Made by a program: the position numbers and the translations under genes
In this document: in pieces, positions 1-9,130 of the stretch
Position numbering within the stretch: the stretch's first letter is position 1
Layout: every line of letters starts with the position of its first letter
Source: Comamonas sp. SCN 67-35
GTDB taxonomy: Bacteria; Pseudomonadota; Gammaproteobacteria; Burkholderiales; Burkholderiaceae_C
DNA: 33,143 nucleotides
Assembly: GCA_001725255.1 (NCBI GenBank)
Contig: MEFV01000024.1
Coordinates: forward strand, 1 to 33,143
Direction of reading: 5' to 3'
The notes under the pieces: generated by a model
Databases searched by the model: none
Told to the model about the DNA's origin: nothing
The model's input: only the letters and a program-made list of their open reading frames with translations

Positions 1-342
1 TGCCGCGGAACTCACTGCGCGCCCTTTGGGCGCTCCGTTCAGACAGCCGCGGCAAGCATGATGACGAAGCATGCGCGCACTTGCGCGCCTGCGCCCGCCG
101 CAAACACCCCGCCGCAGGCGCAGCCCAAGGGGATGGGGACCGGACACGGGCCATCGCTGCGCTCGGCCTCGCGTCCCGGGTTCCCGCATCCGATCCCGTA
201 CCCGGCCCGAACTCCCTTTTGGCCGTGCCGAGAAGCGCAGCGCGCGGGGCGGGCGTGCGCCGTAGGACGCACGCCTTCGTGAACTGACTTGCCGCGTCTG
301 TCCGAACGAAGCGCCGCAAGCGCGCAGTGAGTTACGCGGCAC
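1..342. repeat. Composite intergenic repeat with ~55-bp inverted terminal arms
   Basis: The first ~57 bases are near-complementary to bases ~286-342. Both arms, read outward to inward, share TGCCGCG-AACTCACTGCGCGC, then GGCGCT, CGTTC, GACAG and CGCGGCAAG, with scattered mismatches. The ~228 bases between them hold no convincing gene: the small ORFs there are arginine- and proline-rich translations of GC-rich DNA in several overlapping frames. The arrangement resembles a miniature inverted-repeat element or two opposed copies of a dispersed intergenic repeat. No transposase is present. The left arm begins at base 1, so the element may extend beyond the window. The inverted-arm structure is seen directly; the mobile-element reading is inference. 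Confidence 0.6.
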
Positions 343-593
343 GCCCCGCGCGCGAGCATCGCAGGTTGCCCCGAAGCGAAGCGCAGGGGACACGGACAGC
401 AGGGTCGCCTTTCTTTTGGGTACTTTTCTTTGGCGAAGCAAAGAAAAGTGCCTCGCCCGCCGGGGCGAGACCCGGCTCCGGCGCATCTGACACGCCAGGG
501 CGATGCGTGAGCCCCGAGCCTGCCCAAACCTCGAACGCCTAAAATCCCCGCTTCACGCGCATGCCGGCGCGTGCCCCGGACTTCTCTTCCCGC
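343..593. repeat. Burkholderiales-type intergenic repeat and glyQ upstream region
   Basis: No gene is supported here. Two hairpins are clear. The first has stem ACTTTTCTTTG (422-432), loop 433-438 and complement 439-449. The second has stem CTCGCCC (452-458), loop 459-462 and complement 463-469. The tract CTTTTGGGTACTTTTCTTTG is a motif I recognise from dispersed intergenic repeats in Acidovorax-like and related genomes, where its translation is often mis-annotated as a hypothetical protein. A -10-like TAAAAT lies at 540-545 with no good -35, so the glyQ promoter is only suggested. Confidence 0.55.
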
Positions 594-1532
<939 letters not shown>

Positions 1533-1542
1533 ATTTTCTTTC

Positions 1543-1631
1543 CTTCCCCGCTGGGGGAAGGCAGGGATGGGGGCTGCCGGCGCATGACCCTGCGCCAGCC
1601 CCCGCCCCAACCCTTCCCCGGCGGGGAAGGG
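1543..1631. repeat. Cruciform-forming repeat between glyQ and glyS
   Basis: Three nested hairpins are visible. CTTCCCC (1543-1549) pairs with GGGGAAG (1554-1560). GGCGCA (1579-1584) pairs with TGCGCC (1591-1596). CCCTTCCCC (1611-1619) pairs with GGGGAAGGG (1623-1631). In addition, the stretch at about 1556-1576 is largely complementary to about 1598-1617, so the whole region can fold as one long imperfect inverted repeat. There is no T-tract, so it does not look like an intrinsic terminator. It lies between two co-oriented subunit genes and ends just before the glyS ribosome-binding region. Confidence 0.6.
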
Positions 1632-1645
1632 AGCCAAGGTGATGA

Positions 1646-3811
1646 ATGGATATGACAACCGATTCCCTGCTCGTCGAACTCTTTGTCGAAGAACTGCCGC
1701 CCAAGGCGCTGCGCCAGCTCGGCGAGGCTTTTGCCGATGTGCTGCACCAGCAGCTCGTGGCCCAGGGCCTGACGCCGGCCGACGCGCGGCCCACCGCCTA
1801 CGCCACGCCGAGGCGTCTGGCGGTGCAGGTGAGCGACGTGCGCACGCAGGCCGAGGACAGGGCCGTTTCGCACAAACTCATGCCCGTGAGCGTGGGTCTC
1901 ACGCCCGAGGGCCAGGCCACGCCCGCGCTGCTCAAGAAGCTCGCCGCGCTTGGCGCCGATGCCTCGGTGCTGCCCGGACTCAAACGCGTCGATGACGGCA
2001 AGGCGCAGGTGCTGCATCTGCACAGCACGGTACGCGGCGTGACGCTCGCCGAGGGTCTGCAGAAGGCGCTCGACGAAGCCATTGCCCGGCTGCCGATCCC
2101 CAAGGTCATGCGCTACCAGTTGGCCGATGGCTGGAGCAGCGTGCACTTTGTGCGTCCCGCGCATGGCCTGGTGGCGCTGCACGGCGCGCAGGTGGTGCCG
2201 GTGCAGGCGCTGGGCCTGACGGCCGGGCGCGCCACGCACGGCCACCGCTTCGAGGCGGCGCGTGATCCGATCGAGATCGAGCACGCGGATCGCTACGCCG
2301 ACGTGCTGCGCGAGCGGGGCGCGGTGATCGCCAGCTTCGCCGAGCGCCGCGCTGAAGTCCAACGCCAGATCGCCGCCGCTGCGGCGCAGGTGGGTGGCGG
2401 CGCGCGGGCCATCGAGGATGAGGCGCTGCTCGACGAGGTGACGGCGCTGGTCGAGCGCCCGAACGTGCTCGTGTGCCAGTTCGATCAGGAATACCTCGCG
2501 GTGCCGCAGGAATGCCTGATTCTCACGATGAAGGCCAACCAGAAGTACTTTCCGCTGCTGGACGCCGCGGGCAGGCTCACCCATCGCTTCCTTGTCGTGA
2601 GCAACATCCGCCCCGACGATGCGAGCGCGGTGATCGCGGGCAACGAGCGCGTGGTGCGCCCGCGTCTGGCGGACGCCAAGTTCTTCTTCGACCAGGACCG
2701 CAAGAAGACGCTTGCCAGCCGCGTGCCGCAACTGGCCCGGGTGGTCTATCACAACCAGCTCGGCACCCAGGGCGAGCGCGTGCAGCGCGTGCGCGACATC
2801 GCCAGGGCCATCGGCAGCCAACTCTTTGCGCACCTGACGCATGCCAACGCGCTCTTGCAGACGAGCGAGGGCGAGATCGCCGAGGAGTGGCTCCTCACCT
2901 GCATCGACAACGCCGCGCTGCTCGCCAAGACCGACCTCGTGACCGACATGGTGGGCGAGTTCCCCGAGCTGCAGGGCGTCATGGGCGCCTACTACGCGGT
3001 CAACGACGGCCTGCCCGATGAAGTGGCCCACGCCATCGAGGACCACTACAAGCCGCGCTTTGCTGGCGACAGCCTGCCGCGCGAGACCGTGGGCGTGGTG
3101 GTGGCGCTCGCGGACAAGCTCGAAACCCTGGTGGGCATGTTCGGCACCGGCAACCCGCCCACGGGCGACCGCGATCCCTTCGCGCTGCGCCGCCATGCGC
3201 TGGGCGTGATCCGCATGCTGGTCGAAAAGGATTTGCCGCTCTCATTGCAAGAGTTGCTTGCGCATACCCTGCCTGCGTTTGGAGCCAAAATCACCAATCC
3301 CACGGCCGAGCTCTCCAGCTTCATCTACGAGCGCCTGGCGGGCAGCCTGCGCGAGCAGGGCTACAGCGCGCAGGAAGTCGACGCCGTGCTGGCGCTGCAT
3401 CCACAGCATCTGGCGCAGGTCGCGCCGCGCCTGGACGCGGTGCGCGCCTTCGCCGCGCTGCCCGAGGCTCCGGCGCTCGCCAGCGCCAACAAGCGCGTGA
3501 CCAACATCCTCAAGAAGGCGGGTGACGTTCAGGCGCACGTCGCGGCGCAGTTGCTGCACGAGGCGGCCGAAAAAGACCTGCATGCGGCGCTGCGGCGCCT
3601 GGCGCCTGAAGCCGACGCGCAGTTCGAGCGCGGCGAGTACACCGCGAGCCTGAAGACGCTCGCCGCGCTGCGCGCGCCGGTCGATGCCTTCTTCGAGCAC
3701 GTCATGGTCAACGCCGAAGAGGCTGCCCTGCGCGCCAACCGCCTGGGCCTGCTCAAGACCCTGCACGACGCGATGAACCGCGTGGCCGATCTCTCGCGCC
3801 TCGCGGCCTGA
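1646..3811 (+). CDS. glyS: Glycine--tRNA ligase beta subunit
   Basis: This is the beta chain of the heterotetrameric glycyl-tRNA synthetase, needed for tRNA-Gly recognition. At 721 residues it is a little longer than the ~690 typical of the family. The N-terminal LLVELFVEELPPKAL is diagnostic, as is the central block with ECLILTMKANQKYFPLLD (about residues 290-307). The C-terminal part matches the DALR-like anticodon-binding region. Starts at 1642 (different frame), 1646 and 1652 are crowded; 1646 or 1652 are both plausible behind the purine-rich GGGAAGGGAG. A locally AT-richer stretch at 3221-3300 encodes the segment beginning LPLSLQELL and stands out from the GC-rich codons around it. plsC follows after only 10 bases. 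Confidence 0.96.
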   Translation: MDMTTDSLLVELFVEELPPKALRQLGEAFADVLHQQLVAQGLTPADARPTAYATPRRLAVQVSDVRTQAEDRAVSHKLMPVSVGLTPEGQATPALLKKLAALGADASVLPGLKRVDDGKAQVLHLHSTVRGVTLAEGLQKALDEAIARLPIPKVMRYQLADGWSSVHFVRPAHGLVALHGAQVVPVQALGLTAGRATHGHRFEAARDPIEIEHADRYADVLRERGAVIASFAERRAEVQRQIAAAAAQVGGGARAIEDEALLDEVTALVERPNVLVCQFDQEYLAVPQECLILTMKANQKYFPLLDAAGRLTHRFLVVSNIRPDDASAVIAGNERVVRPRLADAKFFFDQDRKKTLASRVPQLARVVYHNQLGTQGERVQRVRDIARAIGSQLFAHLTHANALLQTSEGEIAEEWLLTCIDNAALLAKTDLVTDMVGEFPELQGVMGAYYAVNDGLPDEVAHAIEDHYKPRFAGDSLPRETVGVVVALADKLETLVGMFGTGNPPTGDRDPFALRRHALGVIRMLVEKDLPLSLQELLAHTLPAFGAKITNPTAELSSFIYERLAGSLREQGYSAQEVDAVLALHPQHLAQVAPRLDAVRAFAALPEAPALASANKRVTNILKKAGDVQAHVAAQLLHEAAEKDLHAALRRLAPEADAQFERGEYTASLKTLAALRAPVDAFFEHVMVNAEEAALRANRLGLLKTLHDAMNRVADLSRLAA

Positions 3812-3821
3812 GCCTCGCACG

Positions 3822-4559
3822 ATGGCGCTGATCCGCTCCGTTTTCTACATGCTGGTGCTCGCCGTCACGGTGATCCCGTACACGCTCGCCGTCATCCTCG
3901 TGCGGCTGCTGGGCGGCGGCGCGCGCGCCAGCTACGTCCCCGCGCGCGCCTGGCTGGCGCTGGCGGCCGACGTCGCGCGCCCGCTGCTGGGCATCCGCCG
4001 GCGCGTCGTCGGCCTGGAAAACCTGCCCACCGATCCGAAGCAGGGCGTGGTGCTGCTGGTCAAGCACCAGTCGGCGTACGAGACCTTCATGATGCCCGCC
4101 ATCATGCCGCGGCGCGTGGCCTACGTGTTCAAGAAGGAGCTGCTCTACATCCCCTTCTTCGGCTGGTCCATGGCCTGCATGGACATGATCCACATCGACC
4201 GCGGCCACCCCACGCGCGCCTTCGTGCGCGTCATCAAGCAGGGCCGGCGCCTGCTCGGCCAGGGCGTGTGGGTGGTGATGTTTCCCGAGGGCACGCGCAC
4301 GCCGCGCGGCCACGTCGGCAAGTACATGGTGAGCGGCGCGCGCCTGGCGATCGAGGCTGGCGTGCCCGTGGTGCCGGTGGCCGTCACCTCGGGGCGCGTC
4401 TGGCCCAAGAGCGGCTTCGTCAAGCGCCCCGGCCTGGTCGACGTCTCCATCGGCGTGCCGATCGCGAGCACCGGGCGCAAGGCCGACGATCTCATGCACG
4501 AGGTGCAGGCGTGGATCGAGACCGAGATGCGGCGCCTGGACCCCGAAGCCTACCCGTGA
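3822..4559 (+). CDS. plsC: 1-acyl-sn-glycerol-3-phosphate acyltransferase (PlsC family)
   Basis: It is predicted to transfer an acyl chain to lysophosphatidic acid to make phosphatidic acid at the inner membrane. The 245-residue protein starts with hydrophobic segments (residues 5-30). The acyltransferase block I is KHQSAYETF (81-89), which has Glu (H82-X4-E87) where the classical motif has Asp. Block III is FPEGTRTPRG (154-163), and a conserved block II region containing FFGW and IHIDRG lies between. To my knowledge the HX4E form is common in betaproteobacterial members, so this is probably a family trait and not damage. The gene is packed between glyS and the next gene, which begins inside its stop codon (GTGA overlap). 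Confidence 0.9.
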   Translation: MALIRSVFYMLVLAVTVIPYTLAVILVRLLGGGARASYVPARAWLALAADVARPLLGIRRRVVGLENLPTDPKQGVVLLVKHQSAYETFMMPAIMPRRVAYVFKKELLYIPFFGWSMACMDMIHIDRGHPTRAFVRVIKQGRRLLGQGVWVVMFPEGTRTPRGHVGKYMVSGARLAIEAGVPVVPVAVTSGRVWPKSGFVKRPGLVDVSIGVPIASTGRKADDLMHEVQAWIETEMRRLDPEAYP

Positions 4560-5266
4560 GCGAACGTCAGGCGCTGCTCGCGGGCAGCCTGGTCGCCTAC
4601 CGGCTCGAGCGTGCGCGCCGGCGCAGCATCGGCTTCACCGTCGGGCCCGAGGGGCTGCGCGTGCGCGCCCCGGGCTGGGCGACGCTGGCCGTGATCGAAA
4701 CCGCCCTGCGGGACAAGCAGCACTGGATCGTGCGCAAGCTCGCCGACGTGCGCGAGCGCGAGGCGCGCCAGAGCGCGGCACGCATCGTCTGGGCCACGGG
4801 CGGCGTGCTGCCCTGGCTCGGTCAGGCGCTGCCCCTGCGCCTGGGAGATGCGCACCGTGCGCCGTGCATCGCGGACGGTGTGCTGCAGGTGGGCCTGCCC
4901 GCCGAGGCCCCCTTTGAAGCGGTGCGCGAGCACGTGCGGGCCTGGATGCAGCGCGAGGCGCGCCTGCATTTCGCGGCCCGCGTCGCCCATTACGCGCCGC
5001 AGCTGGCGGTGCAGCCCGCGCGCCTCATGCTCACCAGCGCCGCCACGCGCTGGGGCAGCGCCTCGGCCAGCGGCGTCGTGCGCCTGAACTGGCGCCTGCT
5101 GCACTACCGTCCGGCGCTCATCGACTACGTGGTGGCGCACGAACTCGCGCACCTGCGCGAGATGAACCACGGCCCGCGCTTCTGGGCCATCGTCGAGAGC
5201 GTGGTGCCCGATCACGCGCGGCTGCGCCGCGAACTGCGCGAGAGCACGGCGCCGCAGTGGCAATAG
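4556..5266 (+). CDS. YgjP-like M48/DUF45-family zinc metalloprotease
   Basis: The 236-residue protein has the YgjP (DUF45) signature. HELAH at 195-199 supplies two zinc-ligand histidines and the catalytic Glu. NHGPRFW at 204-210 supplies the third His (205). The TRWGSAS segment (164-170) before it is also typical of the family. The N-terminal half, with YRLERARRRSIGF, is conserved and lacks a signal peptide, so the protein should be cytoplasmic. The start is GTG at 4556, overlapping the plsC stop by four bases; no nearer ATG gives a full-length protein. The substrate is not known. The physiological role cannot be read from the sequence. Confidence 0.88.
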   Translation: MSERQALLAGSLVAYRLERARRRSIGFTVGPEGLRVRAPGWATLAVIETALRDKQHWIVRKLADVREREARQSAARIVWATGGVLPWLGQALPLRLGDAHRAPCIADGVLQVGLPAEAPFEAVREHVRAWMQREARLHFAARVAHYAPQLAVQPARLMLTSAATRWGSASASGVVRLNWRLLHYRPALIDYVVAHELAHLREMNHGPRFWAIVESVVPDHARLRRELRESTAPQWQ

Positions 5267-5351
5267 TTCAATGAAGCCGCCGCCCGTTGCTGCCCGCGAG
5301 ACGACGATTGACATTTGGCGTGCGTGCATTCGGTCGGGTGTGGTTTTTCTT

Positions 5352-5357
5352 CATAAT
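5352..5357 (+). promoter_or_regulatory. Candidate -10 element of coaX
   Basis: CATAAT lies eight bases before the coaX ATG. A transcript starting about seven bases downstream would begin almost at the start codon. No matching -35 hexamer sits at normal spacing: the nearest perfect TTGACA (5308-5313) is 38 bases away. The call rests on the -10 alone. Confidence 0.3.
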
Positions 5358-5365
5358 CGCCCCCC

Positions 5366-6136
5366 ATGAGCTTTCTCGCGATCGACGTGGGCAACACGCG
5401 CCTGAAGTGGGCGCTGTTCGATGCCGCGCGGCCGGGCGCGGCCACACTGGCCCATGGTGTCGAGTTCCTCGACCACGTGCACCGTCTCGGTGAAGGCGCC
5501 TGGGCCCAGTTGCCTCAGCCCGCTCATGTGCTGGGCTGCGTCGTCGCGGCCGATGCGATCAAGCGCATCGTCGAAGAGCAGATGGACGCCTGGGACGTCT
5601 CGCCCCACTGGGTGGTGCCGAGCGCCGAGGAGGCCGGCGTCATCAACGGCTACGACCATCCGGCGCGCCTGGGGGCCGACCGCTGGGTGGCCATGATAGG
5701 CGCGCGCCACCACGTGCTCGCGCAGGGCCCGGCGCGGCCCATCGTGCTCGTCATGGTGGGCACGGCCGTCACGGTGGAGGCGATCGACCACGAGGGGCGT
5801 TTTCTCGGCGGTCTGATCCTGCCCGGCCACGGCATCATGCTGCGCGCCCTGGAAGCGGGCACGGCCGGCCTGAGCGTGCCCACAGGCGAGGTGCGCGAAT
5901 TTCCCACCAACACCAGCGACGCGCTCACGAGCGGCGGCACCTACGCCATCGCGGGCGCGGTCGAGCGCATCTGGCAGCACCTGAAGGCGCGCACCGGGCA
6001 GGAGCCCGCCTGCGTCATGACCGGCGGCGCGGGCTGGAAGATGATGCCCAGCATGACGCGGCCGTTCGAGCTCGTGGAGAACCTGATCTTCGACGGCCTG
6101 CTGGAGATCGCCGCGCGGCGCTTCGCCTCGCCCTGA
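5366..6136 (+). CDS. coaX: Type III pantothenate kinase
   Basis: It catalyses ATP-dependent phosphorylation of pantothenate, the first step of coenzyme A synthesis. The 256-residue protein has the ASKHA phosphate-1 motif [10 protein letters not shown] (6-15, with D7, N10 and K14). [11 protein letters not shown] is at 103-113 and [11 protein letters not shown] at 131-141 (phosphate-2 region), followed by [11 protein letters not shown]. These fit CoaX and not CoaA. A ~100-base gap separates it from the protease gene. A -10-like CATAAT at 5352-5357 lies only eight bases before the ATG and no Shine-Dalgarno sequence is visible, so the message could be nearly leaderless. Confidence 0.93.
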   Translation: MSFLAIDVGNTRLKWALFDAARPGAATLAHGVEFLDHVHRLGEGAWAQLPQPAHVLGCVVAADAIKRIVEEQMDAWDVSPHWVVPSAEEAGVINGYDHPARLGADRWVAMIGARHHVLAQGPARPIVLVMVGTAVTVEAIDHEGRFLGGLILPGHGIMLRALEAGTAGLSVPTGEVREFPTNTSDALTSGGTYAIAGAVERIWQHLKARTGQEPACVMTGGAGWKMMPSMTRPFELVENLIFDGLLEIAARRFASP

Positions 6137-6140
6137 TGCC

Positions 6141-6162
6141 TTCCCGCGATGGTATGCGGGAA
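6141..6162. terminator. Hairpin after coaX, weak terminator candidate
   Basis: TTCCCGC (6141-6147) and GCGGGAA (6156-6162) form a seven-base-pair stem with an eight-base loop, five bases after the coaX stop. There is no T-run after it, so it may be a weak or Rho-assisted terminator, or only a repeat. It separates coaX from the rml genes. Confidence 0.3.
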
Positions 6163-6207
6163 CGCACATGGCGATAATCGCCGTTTCCCAGCCCCCAAGC
6201 CCGCTTC

Positions 6208-7269
6208 ATGATCCTCGTCACCGGCGGCGCCGGCTTCATCGGCGCCAACTTCATCCTCGACTGGCTCGCGCAGACGGACGAAGGCGTCGTCACTCTCGAC
6301 AAGCTCACCTACGCGGGCAATCTGCACAACCTGGACCGCCTGCAGGGCGACGCGCGCCACGTCTTCGTGCACGGCGACATCGCCGACCGCGCGCTGCTCG
6401 ACCGCCTGCTGGCCGAGCATCGGCCCCGCGCCATCGTGCATTTCGCAGCCGAGAGCCATGTGGACCGCTCCATCCACGGCCCCGAGGACTTCATCCAGAC
6501 CAACGTCGTTGGCACTTTCAGGCTTTTGGAGGCTGCGAGGCAATACTGGCAAGCGCTACCAGCTCCTGAAAAAGAAGCATTTCGCTTCCTGCACGTCTCC
6601 ACCGACGAGGTCTACGGCACGCTCTCGCCCACCGACCCGGCCTTCACCGAGCAGCACAACACCCTGCCCAACAGCCCGTATTCGGCCAGCAAGGCCGCCA
6701 GCGACCACCTGGTGCGCGCCTGGCACCACACCTACGGCCTGCCGGTGCTCACCACCAACTGCAGCAACAACTACGGCCCGCTGCAGTTCCCCGAAAAGCT
6801 CATTCCGCTGGTCATCGTCAACGCCCTCGCGGGCAAGGATCTCCCGATCTACGGCGACGGCCAGCAGGTGCGCGACTGGCTCTACGTGGGCGACCACTGC
6901 GGCGCCATCCGCCGCGTGCTCGAAGCGGGCAGGCCGGGTGAAACCTACAACATCGGCGGCCACAACGAGATGACCAACCTGCGCATCGTGCAGGGCATCT
7001 GCGCGCTGCTGGACGAACTGCGCCCGCGCGCCGACGGCCGGCCCTACGCCAGCCAGATCACCCACGTCAAGGACCGCCCCGGGCACGACCGGCGCTACGC
7101 GATCGACGCGGGCAAGATCGAGCGCGAACTCGGCTGGCGCCCGGCCGAGACCTTCGACACCGGCATCCGCAAGACCGTGCAGTGGTATCTCGATCACCCC
7201 GAGTGGGTGGCGCAGGTGCAGTCCGGCGCCTACCGCGAGTGGGTGGCCCAGCAGTACGCAACGGCATGA
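6208..7269 (+). CDS. rmlB: dTDP-glucose 4,6-dehydratase
   Basis: This is the second enzyme of dTDP-L-rhamnose synthesis, converting dTDP-glucose to dTDP-4-keto-6-deoxyglucose with bound NAD. The 353-residue extended SDR protein has [11 protein letters not shown] (5-15) for NAD binding, the active-site STDEVYG (131-137), and the catalytic YSASK (158-162, Y158 and K162). Length is normal for RmlB. A locally AT-richer stretch at about 6509-6590 encodes the variable [20 protein letters not shown] segment. It contains GGCAAGCGCT-N3-AGCT, which recurs upstream of wzm. The gene overlaps rmlD by four bases (ATGA). A -10-like GATAAT occurs at 6173-6178. Confidence 0.96.
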   Translation: MILVTGGAGFIGANFILDWLAQTDEGVVTLDKLTYAGNLHNLDRLQGDARHVFVHGDIADRALLDRLLAEHRPRAIVHFAAESHVDRSIHGPEDFIQTNVVGTFRLLEAARQYWQALPAPEKEAFRFLHVSTDEVYGTLSPTDPAFTEQHNTLPNSPYSASKAASDHLVRAWHHTYGLPVLTTNCSNNYGPLQFPEKLIPLVIVNALAGKDLPIYGDGQQVRDWLYVGDHCGAIRRVLEAGRPGETYNIGGHNEMTNLRIVQGICALLDELRPRADGRPYASQITHVKDRPGHDRRYAIDAGKIERELGWRPAETFDTGIRKTVQWYLDHPEWVAQVQSGAYREWVAQQYATA

Positions 7270-8156
7270 ACATCCTGCTCTTCGGCAAGGGGGGCCAGGT
7301 CGGCTGGGAGCTGCAGCGCAGCCTGGCCGTCCTTGGCCGCGTCACGGCGCTCGGCTCGGCCAGTGCCGGGCTCTGCGGCGATTTCTCCCGTCCCGAGGAC
7401 GTCGCCCGGACCGTGCGCGAACTGCGCCCCGACGTCATCGTCAATGCCGCCGCGCACACCGCCGTGGACAAGGCCGAGGCCGAGCCCGAGCGCGCGCGCG
7501 TGCTCAACGCCACCACCCCCGGGCGCCTCGCCGAGGAGGCCGCGCGCATCGGCGCGCTGCTCGTGCACTACAGCACCGACTACGTGTTCGACGGCAGCGG
7601 CACCCGCGCCTGGGTCGAAACCGACACGCCGGCGCCGCTGTCGGTTTATGGCGCCACCAAGTGGGAGGGCGAGCAGCTCATTCGGGCGTCGGGCTGCCGG
7701 CACCTGATCCTGCGCACCAGCTGGGTCTACGCCGCGCGCGGCGGCAACTTCGCCAAAACCATGCTGCGCCTGGCGCAGGAGCGCGAACGTCTCACCGTCA
7801 TCGACGACCAGTGGGGCGCACCCACCGGCGCCGATCTGCTCGCCGACGTCACCGCCCATGCCATCCGCCACCTGCGCCAGCACCCGGCCGACGGCGGCCT
7901 GTACCACTGCGTGGCAGCGGGCGAGACGAACTGGCATGCCTACGCCAGCTACGTGCTGGCGCGCGCCAGGCAAGTGCAGCCGATGCTTCAAATCAAGGCA
8001 GCCGAGATCGCGCCGGTGCCCACCAGCGCCTTTCCCACCCCGGCCACGCGCCCGCACAACTCGCGCCTGAATACCACCAAATTCCAAAGCACCTTCGGTC
8101 TCATGCTGCCGCCCTGGGAGCAGGGCGTGGCGCGGATGCTGGCTGAAATTCTCTGA
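7266..8156 (+). CDS. rmlD: dTDP-4-dehydrorhamnose reductase
   Basis: This is the last enzyme of the pathway, reducing dTDP-4-keto-L-rhamnose to dTDP-L-rhamnose with NAD(P)H. The start at ATG 7266, overlapping the rmlB stop, gives a 296-residue protein opening with [16 protein letters not shown], the nucleotide-binding loop of the RmlD family. STDYVFDG is at 103-110 and the catalytic pair at Y128 and K132 within [11 protein letters not shown]. An upstream in-frame start at 7182 would run far into rmlB and is rejected. The order B-D-A-C with tight spacing indicates a single operon. Confidence 0.95.
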   Translation: MNILLFGKGGQVGWELQRSLAVLGRVTALGSASAGLCGDFSRPEDVARTVRELRPDVIVNAAAHTAVDKAEAEPERARVLNATTPGRLAEEAARIGALLVHYSTDYVFDGSGTRAWVETDTPAPLSVYGATKWEGEQLIRASGCRHLILRTSWVYAARGGNFAKTMLRLAQERERLTVIDDQWGAPTGADLLADVTAHAIRHLRQHPADGGLYHCVAAGETNWHAYASYVLARARQVQPMLQIKAAEIAPVPTSAFPTPATRPHNSRLNTTKFQSTFGLMLPPWEQGVARMLAEIL

Positions 8157-8167
8157 GATCACCCGTC

Positions 8168-9058
8168 ATGGCACCTACACGCAAAGGCCTCATCCTCGCC
8201 GGCGGCTCCGGCACGCGCCTGCACCCGGCCACGCTCGCCATCAGCAAGCAGCTGCTGCCGGTGTACGACAAGCCCATGATCTACTACCCGCTGAGCACGC
8301 TGATGCTCGCGGGCATCCGCGACGTTCTCATCATCAGCACACCGCAGGACACGCCGCGCTTCGAGCAGCTGCTGGGCGATGGCAGCCAGTGGGGTCTGTC
8401 GCTGTCCTATGCGGTGCAGCCCAGCCCCGACGGCTTGGCGCAGGCCTTCCTGATCGGCGAGCGCTTCATCGCGGGCGCGCCCAGCACGCTGGTGCTGGGC
8501 GACAACATCTTCCACGGCCACGACCTGCAGCCCCTGCTCGCGCGTGCCGATGCGCAAGCTCAGGGCGCCACCGTCTTCGCCTACCACGTCAACGACCCCG
8601 AACGCTACGGCGTGGCCGAGTTCGACGGCGTCGGCCGCGTGCTCTCGATCGAGGAAAAGCCCCAGCGGCCCAAGTCCAACTACGCCGTCACCGGCCTGTA
8701 CTTCTACGACGAGCAGGTCGTCGATCTGGCCCGCAGCCTCAAGCCCTCGGCGCGCGGCGAGCTGGAGATCACCGACCTCAACCGCCTCTACCTGGAGCAG
8801 CGCCGGCTCAGCGTGCAGCTCATGGGCCGCGGCTACGCCTGGCTCGACACCGGCACGCACGAAAGCCTGCTCGAGGCCAGCCAGTTCATCGCCACCATCG
8901 AGCGCCGCCAGGGCCTGAAGGTCGCCTGCCCCGAGGAAATCGCCTGGCGCCAGCGCTGGATTGATTCGGCCCAGTTGGAAAAACTCGCCCAGCCGCTGCT
9001 CAAGAACGCCTACGGGCAATACCTGAGCGGGCTGTATGCGGGTGCCGTTCGCGGCTGA
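8168..9058 (+). CDS. rmlA: Glucose-1-phosphate thymidylyltransferase
   Basis: This is the first enzyme of the dTDP-rhamnose pathway, forming dTDP-glucose from dTTP and glucose-1-phosphate. The 296-residue protein carries the nucleotidyltransferase signature [11 protein letters not shown] (12-22), followed by [17 protein letters not shown]. It also has LGDNIFHGH for metal and nucleotide binding, and the [20 protein letters not shown] block typical of RmlA. It lies 11 bases after rmlD. Its last codons and the TGA lie inside a REP-like element (9048-9071), so the final residues (about VRG) appear to come from the repeat. Confidence 0.96.
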   Translation: MAPTRKGLILAGGSGTRLHPATLAISKQLLPVYDKPMIYYPLSTLMLAGIRDVLIISTPQDTPRFEQLLGDGSQWGLSLSYAVQPSPDGLAQAFLIGERFIAGAPSTLVLGDNIFHGHDLQPLLARADAQAQGATVFAYHVNDPERYGVAEFDGVGRVLSIEEKPQRPKSNYAVTGLYFYDEQVVDLARSLKPSARGELEITDLNRLYLEQRRLSVQLMGRGYAWLDTGTHESLLEASQFIATIERRQGLKVACPEEIAWRQRWIDSAQLEKLAQPLLKNAYGQYLSGLYAGAVRG

Positions 9059-9114
9059 AGCCGCTCCCGCAAAATTTCCTCCTGCTTCCTTGTGGGAGCG
9101 GCTTCAGCCGCGAA
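9048..9114. repeat. REPIN-like inverted pair of REP elements
   Basis: TTCGCGGCTGAAGCCGCTCC starts the minus-oriented copy (9048-9071). The plus-oriented copy, with GGAGCGGCTTCAGCCGCGAA, is at 9091-9114. A 19-base spacer lies between, so the whole can form a long hairpin. The element spans the rmlA stop and most of the gap to rmlC. Related full or partial copies are at 12592-12614, 16086-16109, 16131-16154, 26334-26354, 29231-29246, 29814-29826, 32996-33019 and 33045-33059. No RAYT-type transposase gene is in the window. Confidence 0.8.
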
Positions 9115-9130
9115 TCCCCCGCATTCCGAC

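Noticed and set aside
327..542. Short ORF containing FFWVLFFGEAKK
   Set aside because: It is a translation of the dispersed intergenic hairpin repeat, which often produces such false hypothetical proteins.
5308..5357. TTGACA at 5308 paired with CATAAT at 5352 as a coaX promoter
   Set aside because: The spacing is 38 bases, far outside the usable range, so only the -10 is kept as a weak candidate.
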